DNA from: Mycolicibacterium llatzerense
GTDB lineage: Bacteria > Actinomycetota > Actinomycetes > Mycobacteriales > Mycobacteriaceae
Length of the DNA stretch: 64,000 nucleotides
Direction of reading: 5' to 3'
Assembly: GCF_000878195.1 (NCBI RefSeq)
Contig: NZ_JXST01000003.1
Coordinates: 124,001-188,000, forward strand
Shown: positions 38,195 through 47,818 of the stretch, in pieces
Layout: each line of letters begins with the position of its first letter
How positions within the stretch are numbered: the stretch's first letter is position 1
The notes under the pieces: generated by a model
What the model was told of the DNA's origin: nothing
Database searches by the model: none
What the model saw: the letters and a program-made list of their open reading frames with translations, nothing else
Position numbers and translations under genes: made by a program

Positions 38195-39097
38195 CTAGTT
38201 CTTGATGGCCGTCACGGAAAGTGAATTACGCAGTGCAGCAGTGTCTTCGGTCTCGGCGAGGGGGCGGCCGTACTCGGCGAACACTTCGAGTCGCGGGCGG
38301 GCCGTGGTGTGCCAGCCACTGGCATCCAGGTGCTCGACCACCGAGGTCCGGTCGCCCTGGTACCAGAGGTCGGTCAGGTTGAGGTCAAGGCCGGCGCCGC
38401 GCCACCGCTCGCTCATGGCCGCGCCGCGCTCACGCATGCCCGCGCCGTGGTCGGTGTGGAACTCGGTGGCCAGCCGGCTGCCGGGCGCCGACAGCGCGGT
38501 GATGTTGTCGAAGAGTTTGTCCTGTGCCTCGGGCGGCAGGTAGATCAGCAGTCCCTCGGCGATCCAGGCCGTCGGCGCCGAAGAATCGAACCCGACGGCG
38601 CGCAGTGCGGCGGGCCAGTCCTCGCGTAGATCGATCGCGACCGTGCGGCGTTCGCAGGTGGGTGTGGCCCCGATCTGAGCCATGGTCCCGGTCTTGGCGG
38701 CGATCACCTCGGGCTGGTCGATCTCGTAGACGACGGTGCCCGCCGGCCAGTCCAGCCGGTAGGCCCGCGAGTCGAGGCCGGCGGCGAGGATGACGGCCTG
38801 CCGGATGCCGGCGGCAGTCGCCGAAGTAAAGAAGTCGTCGAAGAACTTCGTCCGCACCGCCATCAGATTGGTCATCATGGCGGCGGCCGTCCCGACCTCG
38901 CCGGTGAGATCGATCTGCCCGTCGAGCAGATTGATGAAGAACTCGACGCCGACGGCCCGCACCAGCGGATCGGCATACGGATCGCTGATGAGCGGCTCCG
39001 CTTCCTTGGTGGCCAGGGCGCGGGCGGTGGCCACCATGGTCGCGGTCGCGCCCACGCTCGAGGCCAGATCCCAGGTGTCGCTGTCGGTCCGGGTCAT
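38195..39097 (-). CDS. Class I SAM-dependent methyltransferase, TIGR00027 family (copy 3)
   Basis: 300 residues. [35 protein letters not shown] and [20 protein letters not shown] are present. 14 nt separate it from copy 2, so the four genes are one likely transcript. Confidence 0.92.
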   Translation of the reverse strand: MTRTDSDTWDLASSVGATATMVATARALATKEAEPLISDPYADPLVRAVGVEFFINLLDGQIDLTGEVGTAAAMMTNLMAVRTKFFDDFFTSATAAGIRQAVILAAGLDSRAYRLDWPAGTVVYEIDQPEVIAAKTGTMAQIGATPTCERRTVAIDLREDWPAALRAVGFDSSAPTAWIAEGLLIYLPPEAQDKLFDNITALSAPGSRLATEFHTDHGAGMRERGAAMSERWRGAGLDLNLTDLWYQGDRTSVVEHLDASGWHTTARPRLEVFAEYGRPLAETEDTAALRNSLSVTAIKN

Positions 39098-39117
39098 TGG
39101 TTCACTCCTATCAGGGA

Positions 39118-40047
39118 TCAGCGCAGCGCGGTGACGTAGTTGACCTCGCCCATCGTGGGATGGTCGCTGTCGGGGTCGACCTCGACCGGGGCCAGGCCGT
39201 TGCGGATCAGCAGGTCATTGGCGGTGATGGCGGTCGTCTGCCAGCCATGGCCCTGCAGGTAGGTGGCTACCTCGGCCCGGTCGCCCAGATAGACCAGATC
39301 GCTGAAGTCCAGGTCGAAGCCCTGCTCGCGCCAGTGCTCCGAGGCCGATTTCATGCGTTCCCGCACGGCGTCCTCGTCGAGGTCCGGCGTGGCCGGTACG
39401 CCTTCGGCGCCCATCCGGCTACCCGGTGCGGACAGCTCGGAGATCTGGTCCAGCAAGCGGTCCTGGGCCTCCGGCGGCAGGTAGCCGAACAATCCCTCGG
39501 CGATCCAGGCCGTCGGCTTGCTCGGGTCGAAACCCGCGGCCTGCAGCGCGGCCGGCCAGTCGTCGCGCAGATCGATCGCCACTGCGCGCCGCTCGGTGGT
39601 CGGCCCGGCGTTCAGTTCGGACAGGGTTCTGGTCTTGAACTCGATGACGTCGGGCTGGTCCAGTTCGTAGACGACGGTGCCCGCGGGCCAGGCCAAGCGG
39701 TAGGCCCGGGCGTCGAGGCCGGCCGCCAGGATGACGGCCTGCCGGATGCCGGCCTTGCCGGCGTCGTGGAAGAAGTCGTCGAAGAATCGGGTGCGGGCCG
39801 CCATGCCATTGGTCAGTTGCGCCATGGTCGGGCCGTAGCCGGCGCCGAACTGGGCCGGATCGGTGGCGCCGTCGACCAACTTGGTGAAGAACTCGACCCC
39901 GACGGCGCGGACCAGGGGAGCGGCGAACGGATCGTCGATGATCGGATCCTCGGAGTGGGTGGCGAGGGCGCGAGCGGCGGCCACCAGGGTCGCGGTCGCT
40001 CCCACGCTCGATGCCAGGTCCCAGGTGTCGTTGTCAGTGCGTGCCAT
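39118..40047 (-). CDS. Class I SAM-dependent methyltransferase, TIGR00027 family (copy 4)
   Basis: 309 residues. [38 protein letters not shown] and [20 protein letters not shown] (Phe-Gly instead of Leu-Ile) are present. First gene of the leftward four-gene run, divergent from secY across 328 bp. Confidence 0.92.
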   Translation of the reverse strand: MARTDNDTWDLASSVGATATLVAAARALATHSEDPIIDDPFAAPLVRAVGVEFFTKLVDGATDPAQFGAGYGPTMAQLTNGMAARTRFFDDFFHDAGKAGIRQAVILAAGLDARAYRLAWPAGTVVYELDQPDVIEFKTRTLSELNAGPTTERRAVAIDLRDDWPAALQAAGFDPSKPTAWIAEGLFGYLPPEAQDRLLDQISELSAPGSRMGAEGVPATPDLDEDAVRERMKSASEHWREQGFDLDFSDLVYLGDRAEVATYLQGHGWQTTAITANDLLIRNGLAPVEVDPDSDHPTMGEVNYVTALR

Positions 40048-40236
40048 CGCGTCATTCCTGTCGTGTGTTACCCGGCGAAAGGGCCGGTAGTTAGCTCATG
40101 TAACAACCTCTCGGCGACTGTACGCGCCCTTCCTGAACGCGGCAGAAATGCCGGGTGGCGGCAGGTTTCGACCGGTCCGGGCTGGGTGGGACGGGTCCGG
40201 CGCCGAGCGGATGCAGGTCGGGGGGACGGCAACTGT

Positions 40237-40242
40237 TATTCT
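40237..40242 (+). promoter_or_regulatory. Candidate -10 box for secY
   Basis: TATTCT, with a weak -35 region; a leader of about 130 nt would follow. The rest of the 328-bp gap between methyltransferase copy 4 and secY shows no gene or clear terminator. It lacks the GTTGCC element of the ribosomal promoters. Confidence 0.35.
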
Positions 40243-40375
40243 CGGAGACTGATTTGACGGCGCGTCCAGACAGGTCGGGTACCTGCTGTTGGTCGCGCAC
40301 GGAATTAACCAAACGCTGGACCTGACCAGCCCCATCAGCACGCCGCGGCCCGAGCTCGGCTGCGCAGGAGGAAGA

Positions 40376-41698
40376 GTGCTTTCGGCTTTTATCTCGTCCC
40401 TGCGGACGGCCGATCTGCGACGCAAGATCCTCTTCACGCTGGGTGTAGTCATCCTGTATCGGGCCGGTGCTGCATTGCCGTCCCCCGGGGTGAACTACCC
40501 GAACGTGCAGAAGTGCATCGAGCAGGTCAGTGGCGGTGACGCAGCGCAGGTCTACTCGCTGATCAACCTGTTCTCCGGCGGTGCGCTACTGCATCTATCG
40601 GTGCTGGCGGTCGGCGTGATGCCATACATCACCGCGAGCATCATCGTGCAGCTGCTGGTCGTGGTCATCCCACGCTTCGAACAGCTCCAGAAGGAAGGTC
40701 AGTCCGGTCAGGCCAAGATGACGCAGTACACGCGTTATCTCGCGATCGCGCTGGCCGTTCTGCAGGGCACTTCGATCGTCGCGATGGCCGCCAGCGGCAA
40801 CCTGCTACAGGGCTGCACGCTGAACATCATCCAGGACCAGAGCATCTTCACCCTCGTGGTGATCGTGCTGGTCATGACCGCGGGCGCCGCCCTGGTCATG
40901 TGGATGGGCGAGCTGGTCACCGAGCGTGGCATCGGCAACGGCATGTCGCTGATGATCTTCGCCGGTATCGCGGCCCGTATCCCGTCCGAAGGCCAGTCCA
41001 TCCTGGAGAGCCGCGGCGGCGTGGTCTTCGCGTCGGTCCTGGCCGCAACGCTGATCATCATCGTCGGTGTGGTCTTCGTCGAGCAGGGCCAGCGCCGTAT
41101 CCCGGTGCAGTACGCCAAGCGCATGGTGGGACGTCGCATGTACGGCGGCACTTCTACTTACCTGCCGCTGAAGGTCAACCAGGCCGGCGTCATCCCCGTC
41201 ATCTTCGCCTCGTCGCTGATCTACATCCCGCACCTGATCACCCAGCTGGTCACCGCGGGCGATCCGAACGCGTCCAACGGCTGGTGGTCCAAGGCGATCG
41301 CCAAGTACCTGACCAACCCGGCCGACCCGGTCTACATCGCGATCTACTTCGGCCTGATCATCTTCTTCACGTACTTCTACGTGTCCATCACGTTCAACCC
41401 CGATGAGCGGGCGGACGAGATGAAGAAGTTCGGTGGCTTCATCCCGGGCATCCGGCCGGGCAAGCCGACGGCGGACTACCTGCGGTACGTCCTGAGCCGG
41501 ATCACGCTGCCGGGCTCGATCTACCTCGGTTTGATCGCTGTGTTGCCTAATCTGTTCCTGCAGGGCGGCGGAGGCAGCGCTCAGAACTTGCCGTTCGGCG
41601 GTACGGCCGTGCTGATCATGATTGGCGTGGGTCTGGACACGGTCAAGCAGATCGAGAGCCAGCTCATGCAGCGCAACTACGAAGGGTTCCTCAAATGA
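40376..41698 (+). CDS. secY: SecY, preprotein translocase channel subunit
   Basis: 440 residues with about ten transmembrane helices. It begins [23 protein letters not shown], contains [10 protein letters not shown] and the C-terminal cytosolic loop [17 protein letters not shown] that contacts the ribosome and SecA, and ends [15 protein letters not shown] at 40376 is preceded by AGGAGGAAGA. It overlaps adk by 4 bp (ATGA). Confidence 0.98.
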   Translation: MLSAFISSLRTADLRRKILFTLGVVILYRAGAALPSPGVNYPNVQKCIEQVSGGDAAQVYSLINLFSGGALLHLSVLAVGVMPYITASIIVQLLVVVIPRFEQLQKEGQSGQAKMTQYTRYLAIALAVLQGTSIVAMAASGNLLQGCTLNIIQDQSIFTLVVIVLVMTAGAALVMWMGELVTERGIGNGMSLMIFAGIAARIPSEGQSILESRGGVVFASVLAATLIIIVGVVFVEQGQRRIPVQYAKRMVGRRMYGGTSTYLPLKVNQAGVIPVIFASSLIYIPHLITQLVTAGDPNASNGWWSKAIAKYLTNPADPVYIAIYFGLIIFFTYFYVSITFNPDERADEMKKFGGFIPGIRPGKPTADYLRYVLSRITLPGSIYLGLIAVLPNLFLQGGGGSAQNLPFGGTAVLIMIGVGLDTVKQIESQLMQRNYEGFLK

Positions 41699-42240
41699 GA
41701 ATGGTTCTGCTGGGACCGCCGGGAGCAGGCAAGGGCACTCAGGCCGAGAAGCTGGCCGAGAAGTTCGGCATCCCGCAGATCTCCACGGGTGATCTGTTCC
41801 GTAGCAACATCAGCAAGGGCACCCCGCTCGGTGTCGAGGCCAAGAAGTACCTCGACGCCGGTGACCTGGTCCCGGCAGAGCTGACCAACGCGCTGGTCGA
41901 CGACCGTCTCGACGCCGACGACACCGCCGCCGGGTTCATCCTCGACGGGTTCCCCCGCTCGGTCGAGCAGGCCGTCGCGCTGCGCGAGATGCTGGCCAAG
42001 CGCAGCCTGAAGCTGGACGCGGTGCTGGAGTTCCGTGTGTCGGAGTCCGAGCTGCTGACCCGGCTGAAGAGCCGCGGCCGCGCCGACGACACCGAAGAGG
42101 TCATCCTCAACCGCATGAAGGTGTACCGGGACGAGACCGCCCCGCTGCTCGACTACTACCAGGACGAGCTCGTGTCGGTCGACGCCGTGGGCAGCCTGGA
42201 CGAGGTTTTCGCCCGCGCCCTGCAGGCGCTCGGCGGCTAA
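41695..42240 (+). CDS. adk: Adenylate kinase, short-lid type
   Basis: 181 residues. The P-loop [10 protein letters not shown] is at the N-terminus, the NMP-binding [11 protein letters not shown] and [14 protein letters not shown] follow, and the LID is reduced to [16 protein letters not shown], typical of mycobacterial Adk. It interconverts ATP, AMP and ADP. Overlaps secY by 4 bp. Confidence 0.98.
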   Translation: MRMVLLGPPGAGKGTQAEKLAEKFGIPQISTGDLFRSNISKGTPLGVEAKKYLDAGDLVPAELTNALVDDRLDADDTAAGFILDGFPRSVEQAVALREMLAKRSLKLDAVLEFRVSESELLTRLKSRGRADDTEEVILNRMKVYRDETAPLLDYYQDELVSVDAVGSLDEVFARALQALGG

Positions 42241-42268
42241 GCCGCCGATCCGGCTGAAGTAGTTATCG

Positions 42269-43072
42269 ATGATTGGTCTACCTCGACGCGGCCGCAAGGT
42301 CGTCCCGCAGCGCACTCCCGGCGAACTGGACGCCATGGCGGCTGCCGGCTCCCTGGTGGCGGCCGCGCTGAAAGCAGTTCGTGAGGCCGCCGCGCCCGGG
42401 GTGTCCACCCTCGACCTGGACCAGATCGCCGAGTCCGTCATCCGCGATGGCGGCGGCATCCCGTCCTTCCTGGGCTATCACGGTTTCCCGGCGACCATCT
42501 GCGCGTCGGTCAACGACCGCGTGGTGCACGGGATTCCGACCGCCGACGAGGTGCTCGCCAGCGGTGATCTGGTGTCCATCGACTGCGGCGCCATCTTGAA
42601 CGACTGGCACGGCGACTCGGCGGTGACGTTCGGCGTCGGCCCGCTGATCGACGCCGACCAGAAGCTGTCCGACGCCACCCGCGAGTCCATGGAGGCGGGT
42701 ATCGCCGCCATGGTGCCCGGCAACCGGCTGACCGACGTCTCGCACGCCATCGAGGTGGCCACCCGCGCCGCATCCGCCCGCTATGACCGCAAGTTCGGCA
42801 TCGTCGCAGGCTACGGCGGCCACGGCATCGGCCAAGAGATGCACATGGACCCGTTCCTGCCGAACGAGGGATCGCCCGGTCGGGGCCCGTTCCTGGAACC
42901 CGGCTCGGTGCTGGCGATCGAACCGATGCTCACCTTGGGCAGCTCCAAGACGGTCATCCTCGAAGACGAGTGGACAGTGGTCACCAAGGACGGCTCTCGT
43001 GCCGCACACTGGGAACACACCGTTGCGGTCACCGAGGACGGACCCAGAATTCTGACCCTCCTGCGCGACTGA
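42269..43072 (+). CDS. map: Methionine aminopeptidase, type I
   Basis: 267 residues. [28 protein letters not shown] (metal-binding Asp), [12 protein letters not shown] and IEPMLTLG with the final [11 protein letters not shown] contain the five metal ligands. It removes the initiator Met from nascent proteins. It follows adk by 28 nt and is the last gene before the sigL promoter. Confidence 0.97.
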   Translation: MIGLPRRGRKVVPQRTPGELDAMAAAGSLVAAALKAVREAAAPGVSTLDLDQIAESVIRDGGGIPSFLGYHGFPATICASVNDRVVHGIPTADEVLASGDLVSIDCGAILNDWHGDSAVTFGVGPLIDADQKLSDATRESMEAGIAAMVPGNRLTDVSHAIEVATRAASARYDRKFGIVAGYGGHGIGQEMHMDPFLPNEGSPGRGPFLEPGSVLAIEPMLTLGSSKTVILEDEWTVVTKDGSRAAHWEHTVAVTEDGPRILTLLRD

Positions 43073-43077
43073 TTCGG

Positions 43078-43105
43078 TGAACCGGATCGCCCCTGATCTC
43101 GTGTC
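43078..43105 (+). promoter_or_regulatory. SigL-type promoter of sigL-rslA
   Basis: TGAACC (43078-43083), 16 nt, CGTGTC (43100-43105), matching the SigL consensus described in M. tuberculosis. The -35 box overlaps the last bases after map. It implies SigL autoregulation. The same pattern recurs at 44390. Confidence 0.85.
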
Positions 43106-43123
43106 AATGACGGAGGTTGGTGC

Positions 43124-43648
43124 ATGAGCGATCCGGAGGCCGCCATGATGCGGGTGCTTTATGACGAGCACGCTGGCGCCCTTTGGCGTTATGCCCTGAG
43201 ACTGACGCAGGACTCGGCGCGTGCCGAGGACGTCGTGCAGGAGACACTGCTGCGGGCGTGGCGGCATCCCGACGTCGTGTCCGACACCGACCAGTCCCCG
43301 CGGGCCTGGCTCTACACCGTCGCCCGCAACCTGATCATCGATGAGCAGCGCAGCGCCCGGCGCCGGCACGAAACCACCTCGTCAGAGGTGGTGGAGGCCG
43401 AGGACCGGACGGACCCGAAGGCTACCGATGAAGTGGATATCACCTTGGATCGGATGTTGCTCGGGGGCGCCCTGAGTCAGCTCTCCGTCGACCATCGCGC
43501 CGTGATCGAGCGCGCGTACTACCGGCAGTTGAGCGTCGCGCAGATTGCGGCGGAGCTTCAGATCGCCGAGGGCACAGTGAAGTCGAGGCTGCATTACGCG
43601 GTCCGGGCGCTGCGCCTGAATCTGCAGGAAATGGGGGTGACTCGGTGA
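43124..43648 (+). CDS. sigL: ECF sigma factor SigL
   Basis: 174 residues. Region 2 holds RLTQDSARAEDVVQETLLRAW and PRAWLYTVARNLIIDEQRS; region 4 holds LSVDHRAVIERAYYRQLSVAQ and EGTVKSRLHYAVRALR. Its place after secY-adk-map and its overlap with an anti-sigma gene fix the identity as SigL. In M. tuberculosis SigL controls polyketide synthase genes and its own operon. GGAGG precedes the ATG. Confidence 0.95.
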   Translation: MSDPEAAMMRVLYDEHAGALWRYALRLTQDSARAEDVVQETLLRAWRHPDVVSDTDQSPRAWLYTVARNLIIDEQRSARRRHETTSSEVVEAEDRTDPKATDEVDITLDRMLLGGALSQLSVDHRAVIERAYYRQLSVAQIAAELQIAEGTVKSRLHYAVRALRLNLQEMGVTR

Positions 43649-44373
43649 GCGCACACCTGATCGAGTCCATCGGACCCTTTGACGGCGACCGGTACGAAAC
43701 CTGGGACGCCGCCTACGTGCTGGGCTCGCTGTCCAGCGCGGAACGCCGCGAGTACGAGGCGCACCTGCATAACTGCGCGCGATGCCGCGATGCGGTCTCT
43801 GAGATCAGTGGCATGCCGGCCCTGCTGGGGCTACTGCAGTTGGCTGATGTGCAGGAGATCAGTGCCGAGCAACCGGAACCGCCGTTGCGCCCCGAGGTGC
43901 TCGATTCGGTGTTGGCCAAGGTGCGGTGGCGCCGGCGCCGGACCCGCTGGGTGACGACGGCAGTGGCCGGCCTGGCCGCAGCGGTACTGGCAGTCGGTGC
44001 GGTGGCCGTGGTACAGCCGGAGTTCTTCGGCGGCGGCCAGGCTCAGGAGCAGGCGCAGCAGCTGCCCATGCAGCACGTGGCACCCACTCCGTTCAACGCC
44101 ACCATCGCGCTGAGCAGTTTCGGTTGGGGCACCCGGATCGACATGGCGTGCAGCTATGGCGACTGGTCCAGCGGACCGGCAGCCCCGCCGACCAACCTGG
44201 GTATGGTCGTGGTGGGCCGCGACGGCAGCCGTGCGCAGATCGCCACGTGGTTCGGTATGTCTGGAGCCACCGCGTTGCCGAGCGGTAACACGCCGATGCA
44301 GGTTTCGGAAATTGCTGCGGTACAACTGGTTTCCGCTGACAGCGGCAAGGTGCTGCTCGAGCGCAATTTGTAG
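43645..44373 (+). CDS. rslA: Anti-sigma-L factor RslA (zinc-binding)
   Basis: 242 residues. The zinc-associated anti-sigma motif is H40-x3-C44-x2-C47 (AHLHNCARC), whose oxidation releases SigL in the M. tuberculosis protein. One transmembrane helix lies at about residues 100-122 (TTAVAGLAAAVLAVGAVAVV) and the remainder is extracytoplasmic. GTG start overlapping the sigL stop by 4 bp. Confidence 0.94.
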   Translation: MSAHLIESIGPFDGDRYETWDAAYVLGSLSSAERREYEAHLHNCARCRDAVSEISGMPALLGLLQLADVQEISAEQPEPPLRPEVLDSVLAKVRWRRRRTRWVTTAVAGLAAAVLAVGAVAVVQPEFFGGGQAQEQAQQLPMQHVAPTPFNATIALSSFGWGTRIDMACSYGDWSSGPAAPPTNLGMVVVGRDGSRAQIATWFGMSGATALPSGNTPMQVSEIAAVQLVSADSGKVLLERNL

Positions 44374-44389
44374 ATTTTCCCGGCGGCGT

Positions 44390-44417
44390 TGAACCATCCG
44401 GCGCTCCGCTTCGTGTC
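44390..44417 (+). promoter_or_regulatory. SigL-type promoter of the ThDP/KAS III/aminotransferase operon
   Basis: TGAACC (44390-44395), 16 nt, CGTGTC (44412-44417), identical in boxes and spacing to the sigL promoter. The ATG of the first gene is 30 nt downstream. It places the biosynthetic operon under SigL. Confidence 0.85.
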
Positions 44418-44446
44418 TTGGTTAGACGAGCGGAAGCAGGTGGCAG

Positions 44447-46162
44447 ATGGTCGGCAGGCATCGGGTGGTGGATCACATCATCACGCAACTTGCGGCGTCG
44501 GGCATCGAATATTTCTTCGGTGTCGACGGGGCAAACATCGAGGACCTGTTCGACGCGGCGTTCTTGAGCGACGACATCACCGCGATCCTGGCGAAACACG
44601 AGTTCTCCGCGGCCACCATGGCCGACGGCTACAGCCGTGCGGTGTCCCGGGTCGGGGTGGTGGCCGCGACATCGGGTGGCGGATCGCTGAATCTGGTTGC
44701 GGGACTGGGTGAATCACTGGCGAGTCGAGTGCCGGTGCTGGCGTTGGTGGGGCAGGCGCCGACCGGTTTGGACGGCCGTGGCAGCTTTCAGGACACCAGT
44801 GGGCGCTCCGGGTCACTCGATGCGGTGGCGCTGTTCTCCGCGGTGTCGGTGTACTGCCGTCGCGTGACGGCACCCGAGGACATCGTGCCGGCGCTGGCGG
44901 AGGCGCTGGCCGCGGCCGACAGTGGCGGCCCGGCAGTGCTGCTACTGCCGAAGGACGTCCAGCAGGCGATGATCGACATGGTCAATCCCGTTGCTGCGGT
45001 TCAGGATTCGCTGTTGGCCGATCCCGGGCCGATCGCCGAGGTGCTGCGCCGGGCCCTGGGGCCGGTCACCATCATCGCCGGCGAGCAGGTGGCCCGCGAC
45101 GACGCCCGCCGTGAACTCGAGGAGCTGCGGTCGGTGCTGCGGGCCTGGGTCGCCACGGTTCCCGATGCCAAGGATGTCAGCGGCTCTCCAGGCTTGGGCC
45201 AGTCGTCGTGGCTGGGAGTCACCGGTGTGATGGGTCATCCGCGGGTGGTCGACGCGATCTCCCGTAGCGCGGTGTGCCTGGTCGTCGGAACACGCCTGTC
45301 GGTGACGGCACGCGCTGGTCTCGACAGCGCCCTGGCCGGAGTACAGGCCGTCTCGCTCGGTGCGCAGCGGCCGTACGTCCCGACAACACACGTGAATTCG
45401 ACCAACCTGCGGGCGTCACTCACGGCGCTCACGCGGTCGTTGACGGGAGCCGGCCGGCCCCACGGGATTCGGGTCCTGGATCCGTTGCCGCACACTGAAC
45501 TTCAGCCACCAGTGCACGAGGGCCCCGGCATCCGGTACCGCGATACCGTCACGCTGCTCGACGAGCTGGTGCCTGATGGCGCCGACATCGTCGTCGACGC
45601 CGGCAACACCGGTGCCTCGACGGTGCACGGGCTACCGGTGCGCCGTGCCGGGCGCTTCGTGGTGGCGCTCGGGATGGGCGGCATGGGGTACAGTTTCGGC
45701 GCCGCCATCGGCATGTGCTTTGCCCGGGCGAAAACCGCTGGGCCGCAATACCGGACCGTGGTGGTGGCCGGCGACGGCTCGTTCTTCATGCACGGCATGG
45801 AATTGCACACCGCGGTGCAGTACCGGCTCCCGATCACCTTCGTGCTGTTCAACAACAACGCCCACGCCATGTGCGTCACCCGTGAGCAGTTGTTCTACGG
45901 CGACCGTTACAGCTACAACCGCTTCACACCGGCCCGGCTCGGCGCCGGTCTGGCAGCGATGTTCCCCGGCCTGCACGCAACCGACGTCACCGAGCTGCCG
46001 CAGCTGGCCGGCGCGCTGAGCGAAGCGCTCAGCCGGCATGGACCATCGGTGGTCAGCGTCGAATGTTCCGCTGACGAAATCCCCACATTCGCACCATTTC
46101 TCGATTCAGTCACCCAACAGACGCAGAAAGAGAGCTCTCAGCATGTCGCTGCCCGCGCTTGA
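44447..46162 (+). CDS. Thiamine-diphosphate-dependent enzyme (acetolactate synthase-like)
   Basis: 571 residues with the three-domain IlvB layout. The N-terminal pyrimidine domain has the cofactor-activating Glu52 (AKHEFSAATMADGYSR). The C-terminal pyrophosphate domain has the metal and ThDP motif AGDGSFFMHG near residue 442, ending in NNN. The central FAD-type domain is weakly conserved. Such enzymes decarboxylate 2-oxo acids or join acyl units to aldehydes or acyl-CoAs; which one is unknown. First gene of a four-gene operon behind a SigL-type promoter; it overlaps the next gene by 20 bp. Confidence 0.92.
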   Translation: MVGRHRVVDHIITQLAASGIEYFFGVDGANIEDLFDAAFLSDDITAILAKHEFSAATMADGYSRAVSRVGVVAATSGGGSLNLVAGLGESLASRVPVLALVGQAPTGLDGRGSFQDTSGRSGSLDAVALFSAVSVYCRRVTAPEDIVPALAEALAAADSGGPAVLLLPKDVQQAMIDMVNPVAAVQDSLLADPGPIAEVLRRALGPVTIIAGEQVARDDARRELEELRSVLRAWVATVPDAKDVSGSPGLGQSSWLGVTGVMGHPRVVDAISRSAVCLVVGTRLSVTARAGLDSALAGVQAVSLGAQRPYVPTTHVNSTNLRASLTALTRSLTGAGRPHGIRVLDPLPHTELQPPVHEGPGIRYRDTVTLLDELVPDGADIVVDAGNTGASTVHGLPVRRAGRFVVALGMGGMGYSFGAAIGMCFARAKTAGPQYRTVVVAGDGSFFMHGMELHTAVQYRLPITFVLFNNNAHAMCVTREQLFYGDRYSYNRFTPARLGAGLAAMFPGLHATDVTELPQLAGALSEALSRHGPSVVSVECSADEIPTFAPFLDSVTQQTQKESSQHVAARA

Positions 46163-46790
46163 AGACATCGCCCTACCGATCGACGGGATCACCCGCATCG
46201 AGAACGCGCCCCGGGAGAAGGCCACCCCGGTCATCATGGAGATGATGCGGTCGGTGTACCCGCACGACGTGGTCTTCGGTGAGTACTGCACCGTCAACGA
46301 TTACATCGACTGCCCGCCGGAGGAATTGTTCGAGTACCTGTCGGACACCCGCAGCCTGGAGGAGTGGACCTACAGCCTGCGCGGGTTCACCGAGACCACC
46401 GAGCCCGGCCTCTGGTTGGCCTACGACCGGCTGGGCTCGGAGACCGAAATCTACACGCGCACAGTGTCGAACCGTGACGCGATGACCGTCGACTACCACT
46501 GCGCGTGGGACCAGGGCCAGCACCTCTGGATGATCTACCTGATGCGCGTCGTCGACGCGCAGACCGTGCTGAACAAGCCCGGCTCGGTGGTGCTGTGGAC
46601 CAACTGCCACCACCCGTTCTACGACAAGAACCCGTACCCCGAGGCGGCGCCTGCGCAGCGGCCCGTGTGGGTCGGGGATTTCTGGGACATGTTCGGGGCG
46701 GGCCACCGCCTGGAACTGGACAACCTCAAGGCAATCGCCGAATACCGGCACCGCAACGGTCTGCCGATCACGCCGGCCTGGATGAAATGA
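46143..46790 (+). CDS. SRPBCC-fold protein (polyketide cyclase/lipid-transfer-like)
   Basis: 215 residues. DCPPEELFEYLSDTRSLEEWTYSLRGFTE is the typical SRPBCC start, followed by the beta-sheet repeats and a long C-terminal helix region (HRLELDNLKAIAEY). It may hold or cyclise a hydrophobic intermediate. ATG at 46143, inside the 3' end of the ThDP gene, is preceded by AGAGAG. Its TGA overlaps the next start (ATGA). Confidence 0.85.
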   Translation: MSLPALEDIALPIDGITRIENAPREKATPVIMEMMRSVYPHDVVFGEYCTVNDYIDCPPEELFEYLSDTRSLEEWTYSLRGFTETTEPGLWLAYDRLGSETEIYTRTVSNRDAMTVDYHCAWDQGQHLWMIYLMRVVDAQTVLNKPGSVVLWTNCHHPFYDKNPYPEAAPAQRPVWVGDFWDMFGAGHRLELDNLKAIAEYRHRNGLPITPAWMK

Positions 46791-47818
46791 GCGAAGAGAT
46801 GCAGCAGCCTGCCGTCAGCCTTCTGGATGTCTCGACCTATCTCCCGGGCGAGCCGATCGGTGCCGACTACTACGCGCAATTCGCCGGTTCCGACGACCTG
46901 CGGGACAACCTGATGTTCCGGGCGCCGAAGTTCCGGCACCACGTGGCGCCCGACGAGACCGCCATCGACATGGTCGAGCGCGCCGCCGCGGGCATCGTGG
47001 ACCGGCACGGGTCTGATGTCCTGGCCAATGTCGACGTGCTGATCACCCACACCCAGCTGCCCGACATGCCGTTCTACGGCGGTGGTGGCGGTATGGCGAA
47101 TCGTCTTGGTATGAAACCGAACTGGGTGATCGACCTGCACAACGGTGGGTGTGCGGCCTTCATCCTGGGCCTGAAGCTGGCCCGGCAGTTGCTCGCGTCC
47201 GGCGAGGGACGCACGGCGCTGGTGGCGGTGGCGCAGAACGCGGCGGGTCAGGTCTTCGACCAGGCCACCATCCGGCCCAAGGCGCAGGCGTCCGTGCCCG
47301 GTGACGGTGCTGCAGTGGGACTGGTTGCGCTGTCGGATGTTTCGCCGATCCTCGACGTCGAATGCCGCACCTACGGCGAGTACGCCGGTGACATGACCAT
47401 GGCCGTCGATCCGCCGCGCAAATGGTGGCAGGCGGGGCCGGGGGAGGGCTGCATCGGCTTCACCGAAAGCAAGATCACCAAGGTGCTGGCCCGCGGAAAC
47501 CGTCAGGTTCCTGAGGTCGCATATGCGGTGTGCGACCGGATCGGGCTGGCGCCCAAGGACATCGGCCTATTGGTCACCAACCAGCCGAACCGGGTGTTCC
47601 TGCGGAACTGGCGTGAGGCGCTGGAGCTGCCCGCCGAGCGGCACCGGGACACGTTTGAAGAGTGCGGCAACCTGTTCGCCGCGGGCGTGCCGATCAACCT
47701 GGACCGGGCGATCGATGACGGACAGGTCAAGAAGGGCGACATCGTGATGATGGCGGCCTTCGCACACGCTGGTGACTTCGCCGGCGCGGCCGCGGTGCGG
47801 TGGGGCGGACAGCGATGA
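46787..47818 (+). CDS. KAS III (FabH)-like acyl-condensing enzyme with altered catalytic triad
   Basis: 343 residues of the thiolase fold. The nucleophile Cys122 is in DLHNGGCAAFILG. The FabH histidine motif (PHQAN) is replaced by TNQPN, so Asn265 stands where the catalytic His is expected. The second-domain Asn295 is kept (ECGNLFAAGVPIN). The final AFAHAGDF has a His where FabH has Gly. It may be an acyl transferase or an unusual condensing enzyme rather than an initiating KAS III. ATGA overlaps on both sides couple it to its neighbours. Confidence 0.88.
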   Translation: MSEEMQQPAVSLLDVSTYLPGEPIGADYYAQFAGSDDLRDNLMFRAPKFRHHVAPDETAIDMVERAAAGIVDRHGSDVLANVDVLITHTQLPDMPFYGGGGGMANRLGMKPNWVIDLHNGGCAAFILGLKLARQLLASGEGRTALVAVAQNAAGQVFDQATIRPKAQASVPGDGAAVGLVALSDVSPILDVECRTYGEYAGDMTMAVDPPRKWWQAGPGEGCIGFTESKITKVLARGNRQVPEVAYAVCDRIGLAPKDIGLLVTNQPNRVFLRNWREALELPAERHRDTFEECGNLFAAGVPINLDRAIDDGQVKKGDIVMMAAFAHAGDFAGAAAVRWGGQR

